Assembly (NCBI GenBank): GCA_030063045.1
Contig: JAQSEB010000011.1
Coordinates: forward strand, 310,001-374,000
Origin: Pratylenchus scribneri
Lineage: Eukaryota > Nematoda > Chromadorea > Rhabditida > Pratylenchidae
Reading direction: 5' to 3'
DNA length: 64,000 nucleotides
Shown here piece after piece: positions 12,370 through 23,732 of the stretch; positions within the stretch are counted from its first letter, which is position 1, and the number at the start of each line of letters is the position of its first letter. The position numbers were made by a program, and so were the translations under genes. The notes under the pieces are model-generated. The model did not search any database and was not told the DNA's origin. It saw only the letters and a list, made by a program, of their open reading frames with translations.

Positions 12370-13167
12370 AGTTTTATTTCTTTTTTATATCTATATAAAT
12401 TTTAGGAAATGTTTACATTTTTTAGAAAATTAATATGAGGATGAGGCAGGTTAATTTGCAGGTGACTTTTTTGGTTTTTCGTGCATGCTAAAAAATGGTT
12501 TTTTTTTATTTGTTATTGTTTGCCACCTTTGATAGTTTTCATTTATCCTTCTCCATTCAATTCACCTTCCCTTCCTTCTTCGCATCGCTATCGCTTGACC
12601 TTGAACTTGAAACGAAACTTGAATGAAGAAATCAATCGATAAAATCAAACTTTCGCTTTGAAATTCTTTTTAATTAATGTGCGTGGGAAGCATGAAGTGG
12701 AGACTGGAGATGCATTGCTGCGTTTCACATTTCACGTTTCAGTCGAAAACATTTGAATTAAAAATTAAGTTTTTATTAGTTTAACATTTATAAATTTATG
12801 GTTTTGAAATTTTGTTTTAATCTTATCTTTGTAAATAGCCGAAACGGTTTGGATTATATATTACAGCTCGCTAATTAGCTGCTGCGAGCACCATTAATTT
12901 GTTTAATTTTATAAACTCTGATGAACATTGAACAATCAAAAAATCACCCACACAATATTCAAAACAATAAATTAATCAAATATTGATTGGATTCAAAAAC
13001 GAGGCCAGATAAATGGAAAAAAGGCCTAATTTATTTAGAAGACTGAACATTAATTAATCAATAATCAAAGCATATAGCATACATTCCAATAATTTACAAA
13101 TAATTTTCAGAAAAATATCAAAAACACGTCATATTTAAATAAACTCCCACTCCCATCTTAAAATCGA
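12370..13167. other. Divergent intergenic region
   Basis: Lies between the divergent BTB (-) and SPRY (+) genes and must contain both promoters. No gene seen; a few CT-rich tracts near 12540-12620. Confidence 0.5.
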
Positions 13168-15299
13168 ATGTATCAACAACAAAATGCAAATAACAACAAA
13201 AACGGATATCACCTGGTTGGACCACATATCGGATCATCTTCTACCACTCCCGAAAGCGAAATTAGCAAAATAACCGAACAAATCAACAAATTAGAGGTGA
13301 AAAACAAATTTTTATTTTAATTTCATTCATTTTTTCAGCATGAACTAGCTTCGATGAAACAAATGCAACAATTGACCGGGAAATGCCGCTTCATGGAGGC
13401 CAGCAAAATCTTTGATGAAATGAATGCTGCAATTTTGTCGAAAAATGCAGAAATTGCCCAGGTTTATCAAAAATAATTAATATTTTATGAAAAATTTTAG
13501 TTGCAACTTCGCAAACGCCGGCTGGAATATTTTGAGCGCGAACGTTCACAAAAGCAGAGTTCATCGACGGAAGCAATGCCCGCACCAAAGATGATTCAAA
13601 TGTGCGAAAATGGAAAAATTGAGAAGAAAATCATCGGTGCTATGAGCAAAGGAATTGATGAAGATTTTGAAGTGACGACTTTAAGTGATTTTGCCAAAAA
13701 GAAGAGAAAAATGGGCAAAGAACTGCGCGGTCATCGGGCATTGCAGGGACATAAGGCGGAGAAGAAATCAAAGGTTTTGGTCATTTTTGACCATTTTTAA
13801 ATTGTCCAATTTAGGTGGAATTGGTTGAAGAGCCAAAATGGAAAATTGAGGGAGGAATTCCAACAGGAATTGAAATTGGCAACGGCGGCAAAATGCAACA
13901 AAAATTTCATTGGACGACCGAAAGTGAATTTGATGCGGAAAATTATGCAATTTCGGAGAATGGATTTGTGTTGACCCGTTCAAGCCGGGAAGATGGTAAA
14001 TTATATTTTTAATAATTATTTATTCCAAAAATTATTTTAAGGCAAAGTGAAGTCGGTGCGTGCCGTTCTGCCAATCCCAAATGCATCAAAATCAATTGGA
14101 TTCTATTGTGAAATGACCATTTTGCACAAATCAACTTTTTCTTCAAGGTAATTTTCCCAAAAATTAAAAGTAAATTAGAAATCGACCAATCTCAAGGTTT
14201 TTCGGATAACTTTTATACTCTAAGATTAACAAATTGAAATTGGTGATTTAAATTGTCCATAATATACAAAAGTTATAGCCAAACTTTTTGATGAGATTTT
14301 TAACCAAAAAAATCTTATAAGATTTACTAAAAAGCCTTGAGATTTTAACCAGAAAATCCTTAGGAAAAACCGTGAGATTTTTAATCAAAAACATATAAGA
14401 TTTTTAACTAAAGAAAACTTTGAGATTTCTTTCAAAAAAAAAACTTTGAGTAAGGAAAAAACTTGATTTTTTATCACAAAATGTAAGGTTAAAGTTATAT
14501 TTGAAAATACTATAATAATTTTCAATAAATTTCACAGCATCTTCATCGGACTTTGTGACGCCATTTTTCCATTGGGCTCTGCATGCATTGGAAGGGCGGA
14601 AAATTCGATTGCAATTTGGTCCAAACGTGGATTTGGCATAAATCATGCATTCAAAGAATTCAACACAAATGGCGGCAAGAAGGAGAAATTCAAGACCGGC
14701 GATGTGATTGGCATTGGAATTGTTTATCCAACGGCTAATACGAAAAGAATCAAATGCTTCGCAAGTTGCAATGGAATGCCCTTGGGTAAATTTAAAATTG
14801 AATAAAAATTAATTTAAATTAATTGATTTTAAAAATATTAATCCTCGAAAAATATCATTTTTCTCATAATAGGATTTGAAAAATTAGATAAGAGTCCAAG
14901 GGCGCGGGCGAGGCCAGAAAAAATTTTTAGGAGAGGGATCTCTAAAAAAAATTTAAAAAATTATTTTTAAAAAATTCCTAAATTTTTTGAGACAAGAAAA
15001 ATATAAAAAAATTTCAAAAATTTTAAATTTGTTTTTAAAAAATTCTCAATTTTTTTGGTCTAGAAAAATAAATTTTTTAGTAAAATTTCTAAAGAATATA
15101 TTACATTTTTTAAAATTTTATACTTTATCAATAAAAATCATTATTATATTTAGGTACAATGTATTTGCCACCGATGCCAAATTTCGCGAAACTTGAATTG
15201 TTCCCGTCGATCACTTTGCTTCAAAAAGGCGATTCCGTCCGAATGAATTTTGGCAATGAACCTTGGGCCTTCAATCCGGAACACACTATTCGCCAATGA
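13168..15299 (+). CDS. SPRY-domain protein with N-terminal coiled coil
   Basis: Exons: 13168-13296, 13339-13461, 13501-13773, 13815-13995, 14042-14147, 14538-14785, 15154-15299; all borders GT-AG and in phase. Product about 400 residues. N-terminus is Q/N-rich, then a predicted coiled coil (QINKLE, ..QLRKRRLEYFERERSQ), a lysine-rich stretch (FAKKKRKMGKELRGHR) that could be a nuclear signal, then a SPRY/B30.2 domain: SIGFYCEMTIL, IFIGLCDAIFPLG, SIAIWSKRGFG, GDVIGIGIVYP, CFASCNGMPLGTMYLPPMP, DSVRMNFGNEPWAFNP. SPRY is a protein-interaction module. No signal peptide, so it is not of the secreted SPRY effector type. The intron at 14148-14537 contains repeats of AAGATTTTTAACCAAAA-like sequence. Confidence 0.8.
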
Positions 15300-16027
15300 G
15301 AATTAAAATGGCCAAAAGAAGAATTCTGCCTCCAATGATTTTTACACATTTTAATTTTGGCAAAATTTTCTTTGTCCACATTTATTCTATTAAAACACAA
15401 TTAAAACTCAAATTTTCAATTTAAACAAAAATTCCCTCTGCTCTGATCTATTTTATTCTTTCATTATATTATTTATCGGATTTATTCCATCAATTAAATT
15501 TGTATCAAATTTTCTGCAATTTTCCATCTAAAAAACAAACATTCCCTGTACATCTTTTGTATAATTTATCAATTATCCATTATTACATCATATTTTATTG
15601 ATTTTACATACACCATCAAAAATTGCATGAATAAAAGTATTTGGATAATTTAATTAAATTAATTTACACATAAAATTTAAGGTTCTTCAAAACCCATTTT
15701 AAGAATTCCTACGGTTTTGAATTTCATCTATTTTCTGAAACCCAAACCCGCTTAACAAACCTAATAAATTCCTATTGAATTCGAAAGTGTCAATACATTT
15801 GGCCATTATAAATGCTAAAATTGAAAACTAAATTAATTTAGATTGAATTTTGGCAGAGGCTAGAAATTTTGCCCAAATATTAGATTTATAAAGTAGTCTG
15901 ATTTGGGCACTTATTATATTCCACGAATTGGATAAATTCGATAAATTTTATGGCCAAATTACTAAATAATATCCAATATATTATCTGCAAAATTTTTGGG
16001 TATTAATCTGCCATAAGAATATTTGCA
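15300..16027. other. AT-rich intergenic spacer
   Basis: 3' flank of the SPRY gene. No coding or RNA signal recognised. Confidence 0.5.
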
Positions 16028-16187
16028 GCTAGGGTTGGCCGAGTACGAGTACTCGATCGAGCACGAGCCAAGTACTCGCCCATTTTTGATACTCGATACT
16101 CGATTTTCCAATACTCGAGGGTTTCGAGTCGAGTCGAGTACTCGGACCCAATACTCGACCGAGCACGAGTATTTTTCACACCCCTTA
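16028..16187. repeat. Short palindromic GAGTACTCG-rich element
   Basis: About 160 bases that stand out by GC content, built of repeated ACTCGA/TCGAGT words (GAGTACGAGTACTCGATCGAG, ACTCGATACTCGATT, TTCGAGTCGAGTCGAGTACTCGG). Begins AGGGTTGG and ends near ACACCCCTT. Strong self-complementarity suggests a MITE or foldback fragment, perhaps hAT-derived. Confidence 0.5.
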
Positions 16188-16283
16188 TTTTAATTAAAAT
16201 TTGGATTTTTCACCACGAAATCCATGAAATTGATATTTTTATGTATGATTTTTAATTTTATATTTGCTAAATTACAGGATGCC

Positions 16284-17969
16284 ATGAAGGATTCAGAGAC
16301 ACCAATCATGCCATTACCTCCACCTCCTCCTCCTCCGGATCTATCAATGCCGAAAACAAAAGGTAGGCTCCTAAGATAAATTTATTCATAATAATATTAA
16401 TTCGATCTGGATAATTAAGATTAATCCCATTTTGGGGAATATTTTTTGGAAAGAAAAACACATTTTGGCAATCATTTTCCTGAATGGAAAACCCATTTTA
16501 GGGAATTTTTTTTTGAAAAGAAAAACACATTTTGGCAATCATTTTCCCGAATGGAAAACCCATTTTGGGGAATATTTTTTTGAAAAGAAAAACACATTTT
16601 GGCAATTATTTTCTCGAATGGAAAACCCATTTTGGGAATATTTTTTTGAAAATAAAAACACGTTTTGGCATTAATTTTCCAGAATGGAAAACCCATTTTA
16701 GGGAATATTTTTTTGAAAATAAAAACACGTTTTGGCAATAATTTTCCAGAATGGAAAACCCATTTTGGGGAAAATGGAAAATGCCTTTTGGGGGATATTT
16801 TTAAGAAAGGAAAAAGACATTTTGGCAATCATTTTCCCGAGTGGAAAATACATTTTGGGGAACATTTTCCGGAAAAATAATGCATATTTTGACGAACATT
16901 GGAAAGGATTTATTTTTTGTGTCTAAATTTCTCTATTTCTGAAGAGCTTATTTTTTGTTCCGGCTAGAATAAATTAGAATATACTCCGGAAAGCTAATTT
17001 TTGTTCCATTTTGAATAAATCCATCTTTTTTAGGAAAGTTGAAAATTAAACATGTCTTGTTTCTCGGATAGATGGAAACTCTAGATTAGTTCAACTTTAG
17101 GATATATTCCTCTTTTTGCTTGGATTAATTCCATCTATTAAATGATTCCATATGCTTGTAGATTAATTCCACTTATTCAAAAGATAATGTAAACGTTAAA
17201 TTATTTTTTCAGTAAAATGTCTCAAATGTCGAGGAAAGACATCAAATGATTCAAATGGTACCGTTAAAGAGACAAGTGCATCTCCAGCGAAATCTAAAGG
17301 CGAGAAAAATTTTTCTTTGTAGATTTTTATTTATTGTAGACTAATTCATCTTCTTTGTAGATTAATTTAGATCTGTGAAAACTTAGATTAATATCACCTA
17401 TTTAAAATTTAGAATAGCTCCGCTTGAAATTTGAGTTAATTCCGGCTAATTAAAATTTAGAATGAGCCTGTCTGATTAAAATATGGATTTGTTCCTGTGA
17501 AAACTGAGATTATCATCACCTATTTAAAACTTGGAATAATTCATCCGGAAATTTGGATTAATTTAGACTGATTAAAACGTGGATCTGTTCCGTCTAATTA
17601 AAACAGATTAATTCTGCCTGAAATTTGGGTTAATTTCAACTGATTAAAACTTGGATTAGTTCCCACTGAATTGGATTCATTCCTTTTGATTTCACTTTTG
17701 TATTTTATAGTTGATCAGCCACATCGTCGTTCACACAGACGTAAATGGTGTATCGAATGTCGAAAAAACATTGTCGAAATGCGTCCGATAGGTTGCAGCC
17801 ATTTCCTGGTGTGTTCGAACCGAAAATGTATGGATGGTACGCTTTAAAAAATCGCGTGAAAAATGTGCAAACCCTCCAAAAATTTCAAGAAATTGTCCAC
17901 TTTACATGCAATCATTGTAAAAGACTAAGCAATTGTTTTCTGGCCGAAATTCCATCGGACGGAAATTGA
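16284..17969 (+). CDS. Small RING-finger protein
   Basis: Exons: 16284-16362, 17213-17299, 17711-17836, 17890-17969. Intron 2 has a GC donor (AAAG|GCGAG), intron 3 is only 53 bases. Exon 1 gives a proline-rich N-terminus (PPPPPP). Exons 3-4 encode a zinc-finger pattern: C-x2-C (WCIEC), x11, C-x-H-x3-C (GCSHFLVC), x4-C, then after the tiny intron C-x2-C (FTCNHCK). This gives the eight ligands of a C3HC4-like RING, though spacing between the middle pairs is compact. Expected role: E3 ubiquitin ligase or ubiquitin-related scaffold. Start chosen at the first in-frame ATG after an ATTACAG acceptor at 16277; a further upstream exon cannot be excluded. About 123 residues in total. Confidence 0.55.
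16430..16885 (+). repeat. Minisatellite, ~62-66-base unit, in intron 1 of the RING gene
   Basis: Seven or so tandem units of the form CATTTTGGGGAATATTTTT..GAAAA.AAAAACAC then ATTTTGGCAAT.ATTTTCC.GAATGGAAAACC. Open in several frames but not coding. Confidence 0.85.
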
Positions 17970-19438
17970 TATCTTTCTAATATTATTCTTTCCTTTCTAT
18001 ATCATAGCAAAAAATTGAAATCAAAAAATTTTAAAATCAAAAAACCTAAAAAAAAATTTTAAAATCAAAAACCCCAAAAAAATTTTAAAATCAAAAAACC
18101 TAAAAAAATTTTTAAAATCAAAAACCCCAAAAAAATTTTAAAATCAAAAAAACTAAAAAAATTTTAAAATCAAAAACCTAAAAAATTTTTAAAATCAAAA
18201 ACCCCAAAAAAATTTTTAAAATCAAAAACCCCAAAAAAATTTTAAAATCAAAAAAACTAAAAAAATTTTAAAATCAAAAACCTAAAAAAATTTTAAAATC
18301 AAAAACCCCAAAAAAATTTTTAGAATCAAAAATCCCAAAAATTTTTAAAATAAAAAATCACAAAAAAAATTTTAAAATCAAAAATCATAAAAAATTTTTA
18401 AAATAAAAAATCCAAAAAAATTTTTAAATCAAAAATCCTAAAAAAATTTTTAAAATAAAAAATCCTAAAAAAATTTTCAAAAATCCTAAAAAATTTTAAA
18501 AATCAAAAATCCTAAAAAATTTTAAAAATCAAAAATCCTAAAAAAAATTTTTAAAATCAAAAATCCAAAAAAATTCTTTTCTATAATAATTGTATGTCTC
18601 ATATCTATTTCTCTTTTAAATATTTGTATGTTTCAAAAAAATTTTTCATAATTATAAAATTTTTCCATTTCCTTTTCTATAATAATTGTACGTCTGTATG
18701 GTTTCTATGTAAAATAATTTTTTCTTATTATTAATTTTAAATAATAAAGGAGTGTACAAAAAATATTTTATTTTTAATATTTCAAAAATAAATGTATCTT
18801 AGGGAATTGTTGATTAAATTTTGTTTTATCTTTGGAATCATATTTTTCGACATAACTTTGCTTGAAAAATTATTAATTTTAAGGATACCAAAGAATCTTT
18901 GAAAATAATTAAAAAATATTTACATTTATGACTCATTTTTCGTTGACATATCATACCGACAAATTTTCATCATACCCTGGTATGAACTATCTGGAATGGA
19001 AATTTTTTATCTCATTTTAATTTTATTGCATTATTCGGTCTTAAAGATATGGTAATGTTTGATTTTGATAGAGGAAAAAGATCTGAAAAAACCAACAAAT
19101 ATTGGAATATGAATTAGAAAAATATCCGCTCTTCACCATAAAAATTATGTATTTATTTAGTATAGAATTATGTTCTTATTTTTTTCCTCTTATTGTTGGA
19201 AGAATGTAACATAAATAATAATCTCTTTGAAAATGAGATGGCATCTTTTTCTCTTCTCTTGAAAATTCCGTCGCCTTAAGAGAATTTTTAATTTTCTTTA
19301 CAAAATTAATCACATGAAATTTGGTAGGCTATTGAAAATTTTTTATTTCTTGGATTTCCGAGGATCCAATCACAAATTTTTAAGTCAAAAATGTATTTAC
19401 AATATAAATTTATTCAATTACAATAAAATGAATAAAAT
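17970..19438. other. AT-rich spacer between RING gene and the polymerase gene
   Basis: Contains the A-rich array at 17998-18580. The rest (18.6-19.4 kb) is AT-rich with no exon. The left end of the virus-like island must lie here, but no terminal inverted repeat or target duplication was recognised. Confidence 0.5.
17998..18580 (+). repeat. Low-complexity tandem array, ~20-base unit
   Basis: Repeated TTTTAAAATCAAAAACCCC plus a run of A, degenerating to ATCCTAAAAAA towards the 3' end. Confidence 0.85.
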
Positions 19439-22400
19439 TTAATTAACATAACCAAAGTCTCTTACAAAATAATCTTCAGTGATAATTCCTTTACCCACAT
19501 ATGGTTTGTAGATTTTGACCATTGGTCTCGAGATGATTTCTCCTTTATTAACAGCTGGTCTGATGAATCTGGGATAACATACTGGAATGTGTTCGACTTC
19601 ACCACTCTCGGCATACTTCAAGACACTTTTTTTAAAGGTGTCATAACACAATGTGTTGCTTATTATTTCACTATTTAGTGTGATCCCTCTGACTTTTAGA
19701 CTATAACTTATCTCATTAGTCCTATTGTCCCTCAGCATTAATCCGTATTGTTTGGCCCCGCCAGAAACATATTCGATGATGCTTTTTCCTAGATATTCAT
19801 CTGTTAAATCGCCCAAATGTGGTCCGATTGACAAAGGATTGTTATCTACCGGGTGCGAAAATATAATTGAGTCGGTATCGCAATACAGAAGTTGGGACCC
19901 TTCCGATCTGGCGACTTTCTTCATAGCATCCAAAAGTATCAATCTTGCTTGACTTGTCGTCCACAACGATATTATAATATTTGAGCAATTGTGTTCCTCT
20001 ACGAATTCATTTTTGACTTGGTAACTTATCAAAATAGTCTCATCTGTTAGCATGTTTATAGAATTGACTTCAATTGTTCGATCTTCCAAATATTTTCGTA
20101 ATAAGGCTGGAGAATCTGTGATCATTGTCTTTACTAATTGATTTCTCAATGAGAATCGCCCCCAAAGATTATTGGCACATAGCTTCGCAATAAATCGTTT
20201 CCCTTTGTTTGGTATCATCTTTTCTCTTTCTATTTTGATATTAAAACTTTCATCGCATTCTTTGATGAATTTATCTTCATCTTCTCTGGTTTTAATTTGC
20301 TCCGGGAAACCACTTGCATGAATTTTCATTGCTAAAAATTCGGCGACATATCCTCGAAATAATTTTGAATCGGTTGAAGTGAATTCTAAAACACGGTAAA
20401 CTTTGACGACCTTGTAATTCTCCTTCAAGGCGTAATTTAATTCTATAGATGTACATGAGGATATCCAGCCTCTCTCTTGATCAGTATGATGGCAGCTATA
20501 ATCCTTTATGACACCGCCATTTGGGTATTTTAGAGAACAAGCTCGGCATAAAGGAAATAAAAGTCGATCATCAAACTTCATTGGTAATACAGGCACATCA
20601 ATTTTTCTTGGTGGTATTACAAATACTTTGAGAAGAGCAATTTTATAAGGATTATCTTCTGGTTTTTGCCATAAGACATTCTCATTCAAAATATGTAATT
20701 CTGGATGTCCAATTGGATACTCAGTCACGAAATTTGTATAGGGATAGAGTGAAGTGAAGTCATAATACGATATTTTCTCTCCTTCTTTTGTCTTATGATA
20801 AATTTTAAAGGGACCTGTCCGGCCACCAAAGTAGCAATTTCTGATATTAAGTGGTCCTTCATCGAGATATGAGTCAAAACATTCCTTCATTTGACGATCT
20901 TTACTGAGCATATCGGTAATCTCGCACTCCCAATAAACCTTGACGTTAGGTATTTGACTTTTGATAAAATTCATTCTCAATTTATCCAATTGCCTGATTT
21001 TTCCTGCGGTTTTCCCCGATGGCATCATAAAATCATCTTCGGGATAATGAATTGGACAAGCATGCCAAACACAACCATTGATTTCTAAAGCCAAATTTTG
21101 TTCTTCTATATATCCGTCTAATTTAAATTGTCCACATTTATATTCGCCACCTTCCGAAAGACATGTCCTTATCGTTACATTATGCTTTTCTGCATACCAT
21201 TTTAAAAACTTTAAAGCCAATAGGCTTTGATTTTCGGCACTATCATATCCACGTTCTGGCGTTATTCCCAAATGATTTTCGGGTAGATGATTCATTCGGA
21301 AATGGCGCATACATCCACTTGCGATTGTAATTCCGTCATGTAAAATATCAATTCCATCTCCAGTTGGTTTCTTCCACCTTCCCCAAAGGCTATTCGCTGG
21401 ACAATTTGCGATCATTTTGAATTTTTTCGATTTTTTTCTGCTACTCAATTCAAAGAATTCCTCTCTGAAGGCAACTAATGCACTGCATAATATTTCTACA
21501 TCATTAACACAATATTCTGCCAATTTTTCATTTAGATTGAAAGGTTGATTTTTATTATCTTCATAATATTTATTAAATTTTGCTCTCTTAGCTGGCATCA
21601 TTCCGGCTACCATATAATCGCTTGAAGGCGGTAAGGAAGGTAGAATTTTATCATAATTAAAGGGATTATTTGCCAAATGAGGAAAAAATAATTTTTCCTC
21701 AATATCCAAACCAAATGCCGACACAAGTGAGTCCAATGAAATTGGCGTCAAATTGTAAGAGTCTTTGAAGGTTATATCCGGATTTTTCCCACTCCTTGGA
21801 ACGTTCATTTGATAAATTTTATTTCCTTTTTTAATCATAGATGGACTATGGCCAAGTTTGAATATTTCTTTGAAGGTCAAAATGTGATCAAAACGACCAC
21901 CATAATGAGCGAAGCAAATTGATTTGTAATCAATGGAAAATTTATAAAGTATCCAATTAACGAATTCTTTTAGTGGATATTCTGTAATTATTTGACGATC
22001 AACTATAGTTTCTGTAAATCCTCTTTGAGAGAAAGTTATCATTCTTGCATCGCCGCAAATTTCACAATTATTATTTTTTAGGCTTTCGTTATATTTTAAA
22101 TTCGCAATACATTTTGTACATATTACTTTGAGTGCAATAAAATTGACGTTGTGTCTATATCTATCCGGATATTTTTCTGTGTCAATACTTTGATGTTGCA
22201 TAGTCTCTACGTCATATACTAGGATACGATAATCTTTATGATTTTTCGGTGTTAATTTTTGTATGTAGCAACCTCGCTCTGGTTCATGATAACTTCGGCA
22301 AGTATAACACCATCTTTCGAGACACGAATGCCCATTTCTACCGTTTTTTGTATTGTCATTGACATCATAAATTTTCCCGCAAACATCACATTGTTTAGAA

Positions 22401-23551
22401 AGTCGGCAAACTGAACCATTATTTGAAATATGATGATTAAAACAATCGGGGTTTGTAAATGTTTTCTTGCAATCCTCGCAAAATTTTATATAACCAAGAA
22501 TAATTGGGCATGGGAATGATTGTCCCTGTCTTGTACAATTTAAACATCTTGTTTTGCATTTTTTACTATGGTTTCTTTTGTTGTCGAAAGGAGTTTCACA
22601 AGATAGACAATAGTTTTTTCTTCCGAATAATGACGCAATATTTCTTACTCCATCAAAATGATCGCCATTATGATAAAGAATTATCGGCGTGTTATATTCT
22701 GATGAACCATATTTGAAAATAGGCTTATAATTGCCCAGATCGTTGAATATGAAGAGTTTAAATCGTCGTTCCTTAGCTGTTTTATTCCAATGATCAATTA
22801 CAATTGGTCCATATTTCACCGCGTCATATATCTTTTGTCCACGGGGGATAGAACATTTATGCATTAGTTCATAGACATCCTTTTCCAATTTTCCGCTTTC
22901 TTCTTTTATTCCATTATGATATCGAAAAAATTTCCACCGCGCATCCATATTTTGTAAGACATACTTTTTAGTTAATTGTAAGGCGTAAAATAAACAATAC
23001 GAATCTTGATTCTCCACTTTAATTAAAGTCTTGACGTTGATACAGTGCTTTACAGCTAATTTTTTAGCTTTTCCTTTGCCTCGGATCGTAAGATGCTCTT
23101 CCAATGAATTTTTATCCAATACGGTGATACTGACGGTAAAAGGTTCACCTAGAAGTGAACCCTCCTCTTTGGACTGGGAGACAAGTAGGAAACGATTCAA
23201 AATTGTGTCCAATGTGTTGTCCGTTATTTCTCGGACGGGAATCCATATATCCGGGTCTAACAAAGGAGAAGAAATCATAGCACCAAGTCGATCTCCTTCA
23301 ATATTTTTCTTCTTACATTCCTCTAATGCTTCATCAATACATCTTTGAAATATTTGTGATAATAATACTTCCGGATCCTCAGGCAAATTTTGAATAACAA
23401 ATTTCGTTTTTGATTGAAGACATTTGAATTTTTGGTTCATGTCGATATCCGAATCAATTAGTTTTACGTAATCATCAACCGATTTTCCTTCATTTTCCGT
23501 TTCATCGTTTTCATTTAATCTTTGCTTTTTACTTGGAGGAGGTCCTTCCAT
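19439..23551 (-). CDS. Protein-primed family-B DNA polymerase, Polinton-like, 1370 aa
   Basis: Replicates the element from a terminal-protein primer, by family. One uninterrupted ORF. Residues 68-145: domain shared with the gene at 4.4-5.9 kb. Residues 315-420: cysteine-rich region with several CxxC pairs. Exonuclease motifs: ExoI D447-V-E449 (LVYDVET), ExoII FAHYGGRFD (547-555), ExoIII Y680-x3-D684. Residues 801-835 hold a restriction-endonuclease-like insert (GGEYKCG.FKLDGY, LALEINGCVWHAC), known from Polinton-type polymerases of animals. YFGG at 907-910 matches the YxGG motif. Polymerase motif A D931FTSLYP, motif B K1123-x3-N-N-x-W-G (usual form NSxYG, so two substitutions), motif C Y-C-D1225-T-D1227-S, KxY at 1267-1269. 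All catalytic acids are present, so the enzyme may be active. An AATAAA on this strand lies just past the stop. Divergent from the innexin. Confidence 0.95.
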   Translation of the reverse strand: MEGPPPSKKQRLNENDETENEGKSVDDYVKLIDSDIDMNQKFKCLQSKTKFVIQNLPEDPEVLLSQIFQRCIDEALEECKKKNIEGDRLGAMISSPLLDPDIWIPVREITDNTLDTILNRFLLVSQSKEEGSLLGEPFTVSITVLDKNSLEEHLTIRGKGKAKKLAVKHCINVKTLIKVENQDSYCLFYALQLTKKYVLQNMDARWKFFRYHNGIKEESGKLEKDVYELMHKCSIPRGQKIYDAVKYGPIVIDHWNKTAKERRFKLFIFNDLGNYKPIFKYGSSEYNTPIILYHNGDHFDGVRNIASLFGRKNYCLSCETPFDNKRNHSKKCKTRCLNCTRQGQSFPCPIILGYIKFCEDCKKTFTNPDCFNHHISNNGSVCRLSKQCDVCGKIYDVNDNTKNGRNGHSCLERWCYTCRSYHEPERGCYIQKLTPKNHKDYRILVYDVETMQHQSIDTEKYPDRYRHNVNFIALKVICTKCIANLKYNESLKNNNCEICGDARMITFSQRGFTETIVDRQIITEYPLKEFVNWILYKFSIDYKSICFAHYGGRFDHILTFKEIFKLGHSPSMIKKGNKIYQMNVPRSGKNPDITFKDSYNLTPISLDSLVSAFGLDIEEKLFFPHLANNPFNYDKILPSLPPSSDYMVAGMMPAKRAKFNKYYEDNKNQPFNLNEKLAEYCVNDVEILCSALVAFREEFFELSSRKKSKKFKMIANCPANSLWGRWKKPTGDGIDILHDGITIASGCMRHFRMNHLPENHLGITPERGYDSAENQSLLALKFLKWYAEKHNVTIRTCLSEGGEYKCGQFKLDGYIEEQNLALEINGCVWHACPIHYPEDDFMMPSGKTAGKIRQLDKLRMNFIKSQIPNVKVYWECEITDMLSKDRQMKECFDSYLDEGPLNIRNCYFGGRTGPFKIYHKTKEGEKISYYDFTSLYPYTNFVTEYPIGHPELHILNENVLWQKPEDNPYKIALLKVFVIPPRKIDVPVLPMKFDDRLLFPLCRACSLKYPNGGVIKDYSCHHTDQERGWISSCTSIELNYALKENYKVVKVYRVLEFTSTDSKLFRGYVAEFLAMKIHASGFPEQIKTREDEDKFIKECDESFNIKIEREKMIPNKGKRFIAKLCANNLWGRFSLRNQLVKTMITDSPALLRKYLEDRTIEVNSINMLTDETILISYQVKNEFVEEHNCSNIIISLWTTSQARLILLDAMKKVARSEGSQLLYCDTDSIIFSHPVDNNPLSIGPHLGDLTDEYLGKSIIEYVSGGAKQYGLMLRDNRTNEISYSLKVRGITLNSEIISNTLCYDTFKKSVLKYAESGEVEHIPVCYPRFIRPAVNKGEIISRPMVKIYKPYVGKGIITEDYFVRDFGYVN

Positions 23552-23598
23552 TTTTATTTAATTTTTTGGAATAAAATGAATATTTGGTTAAATTTTTC

Positions 23599-23609
23599 GT
23601 TTATAAAAT
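23599..23609 (-). promoter_or_regulatory. TATA box of the polymerase gene
   Basis: ATTTTATAAAC on the minus strand, about 50 bases upstream of the ATG at 23551. A GGGCGGAGC box (complement of GCTCCGCCC) lies directly upstream at 23618-23626. Confidence 0.5.
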
Positions 23610-23615
23610 ATGAAT

Positions 23616-23694
23616 AAGCTCCGCCCTAATTTAAGATTTTTATTAAAACGAAAAATAAGCTCCGCCCTAAATGGGCGTGGTCTAGTTTATATAA
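23616..23694 (+). promoter_or_regulatory. Divergent promoter with repeated GC boxes and innexin TATA
   Basis: Two copies of AAGCTCCGCCCTAA (23616-23629 and 23657-23670), then GGGCGTGG (23673-23680) and TTATATAAC (23687-23695). The boxes can serve both the polymerase (-) and the innexin (+). The TATA position, about 40 bases before ATG 23733, argues that the innexin starts there rather than at the earlier in-frame ATG 23610. Confidence 0.55.
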
Positions 23695-23732
23695 CTAGAA
23701 TTCTTACTTCCAATACCTTCAAACTTATCAAA

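Noticed and set aside
16432..16926. Overlapping ORFs of 64-118 codons
   Set aside because: Products of the ~64-base minisatellite in the RING gene intron, open on both strands.
19725..23348. Plus-strand ORFs opposite the polymerase
   Set aside because: Antisense shadows of the 1370-codon polymerase gene.
23610..23732. Earlier in-frame ATG for the innexin
   Set aside because: It lies upstream of the TATA box, runs through the GC boxes and adds 41 residues with no family resemblance.
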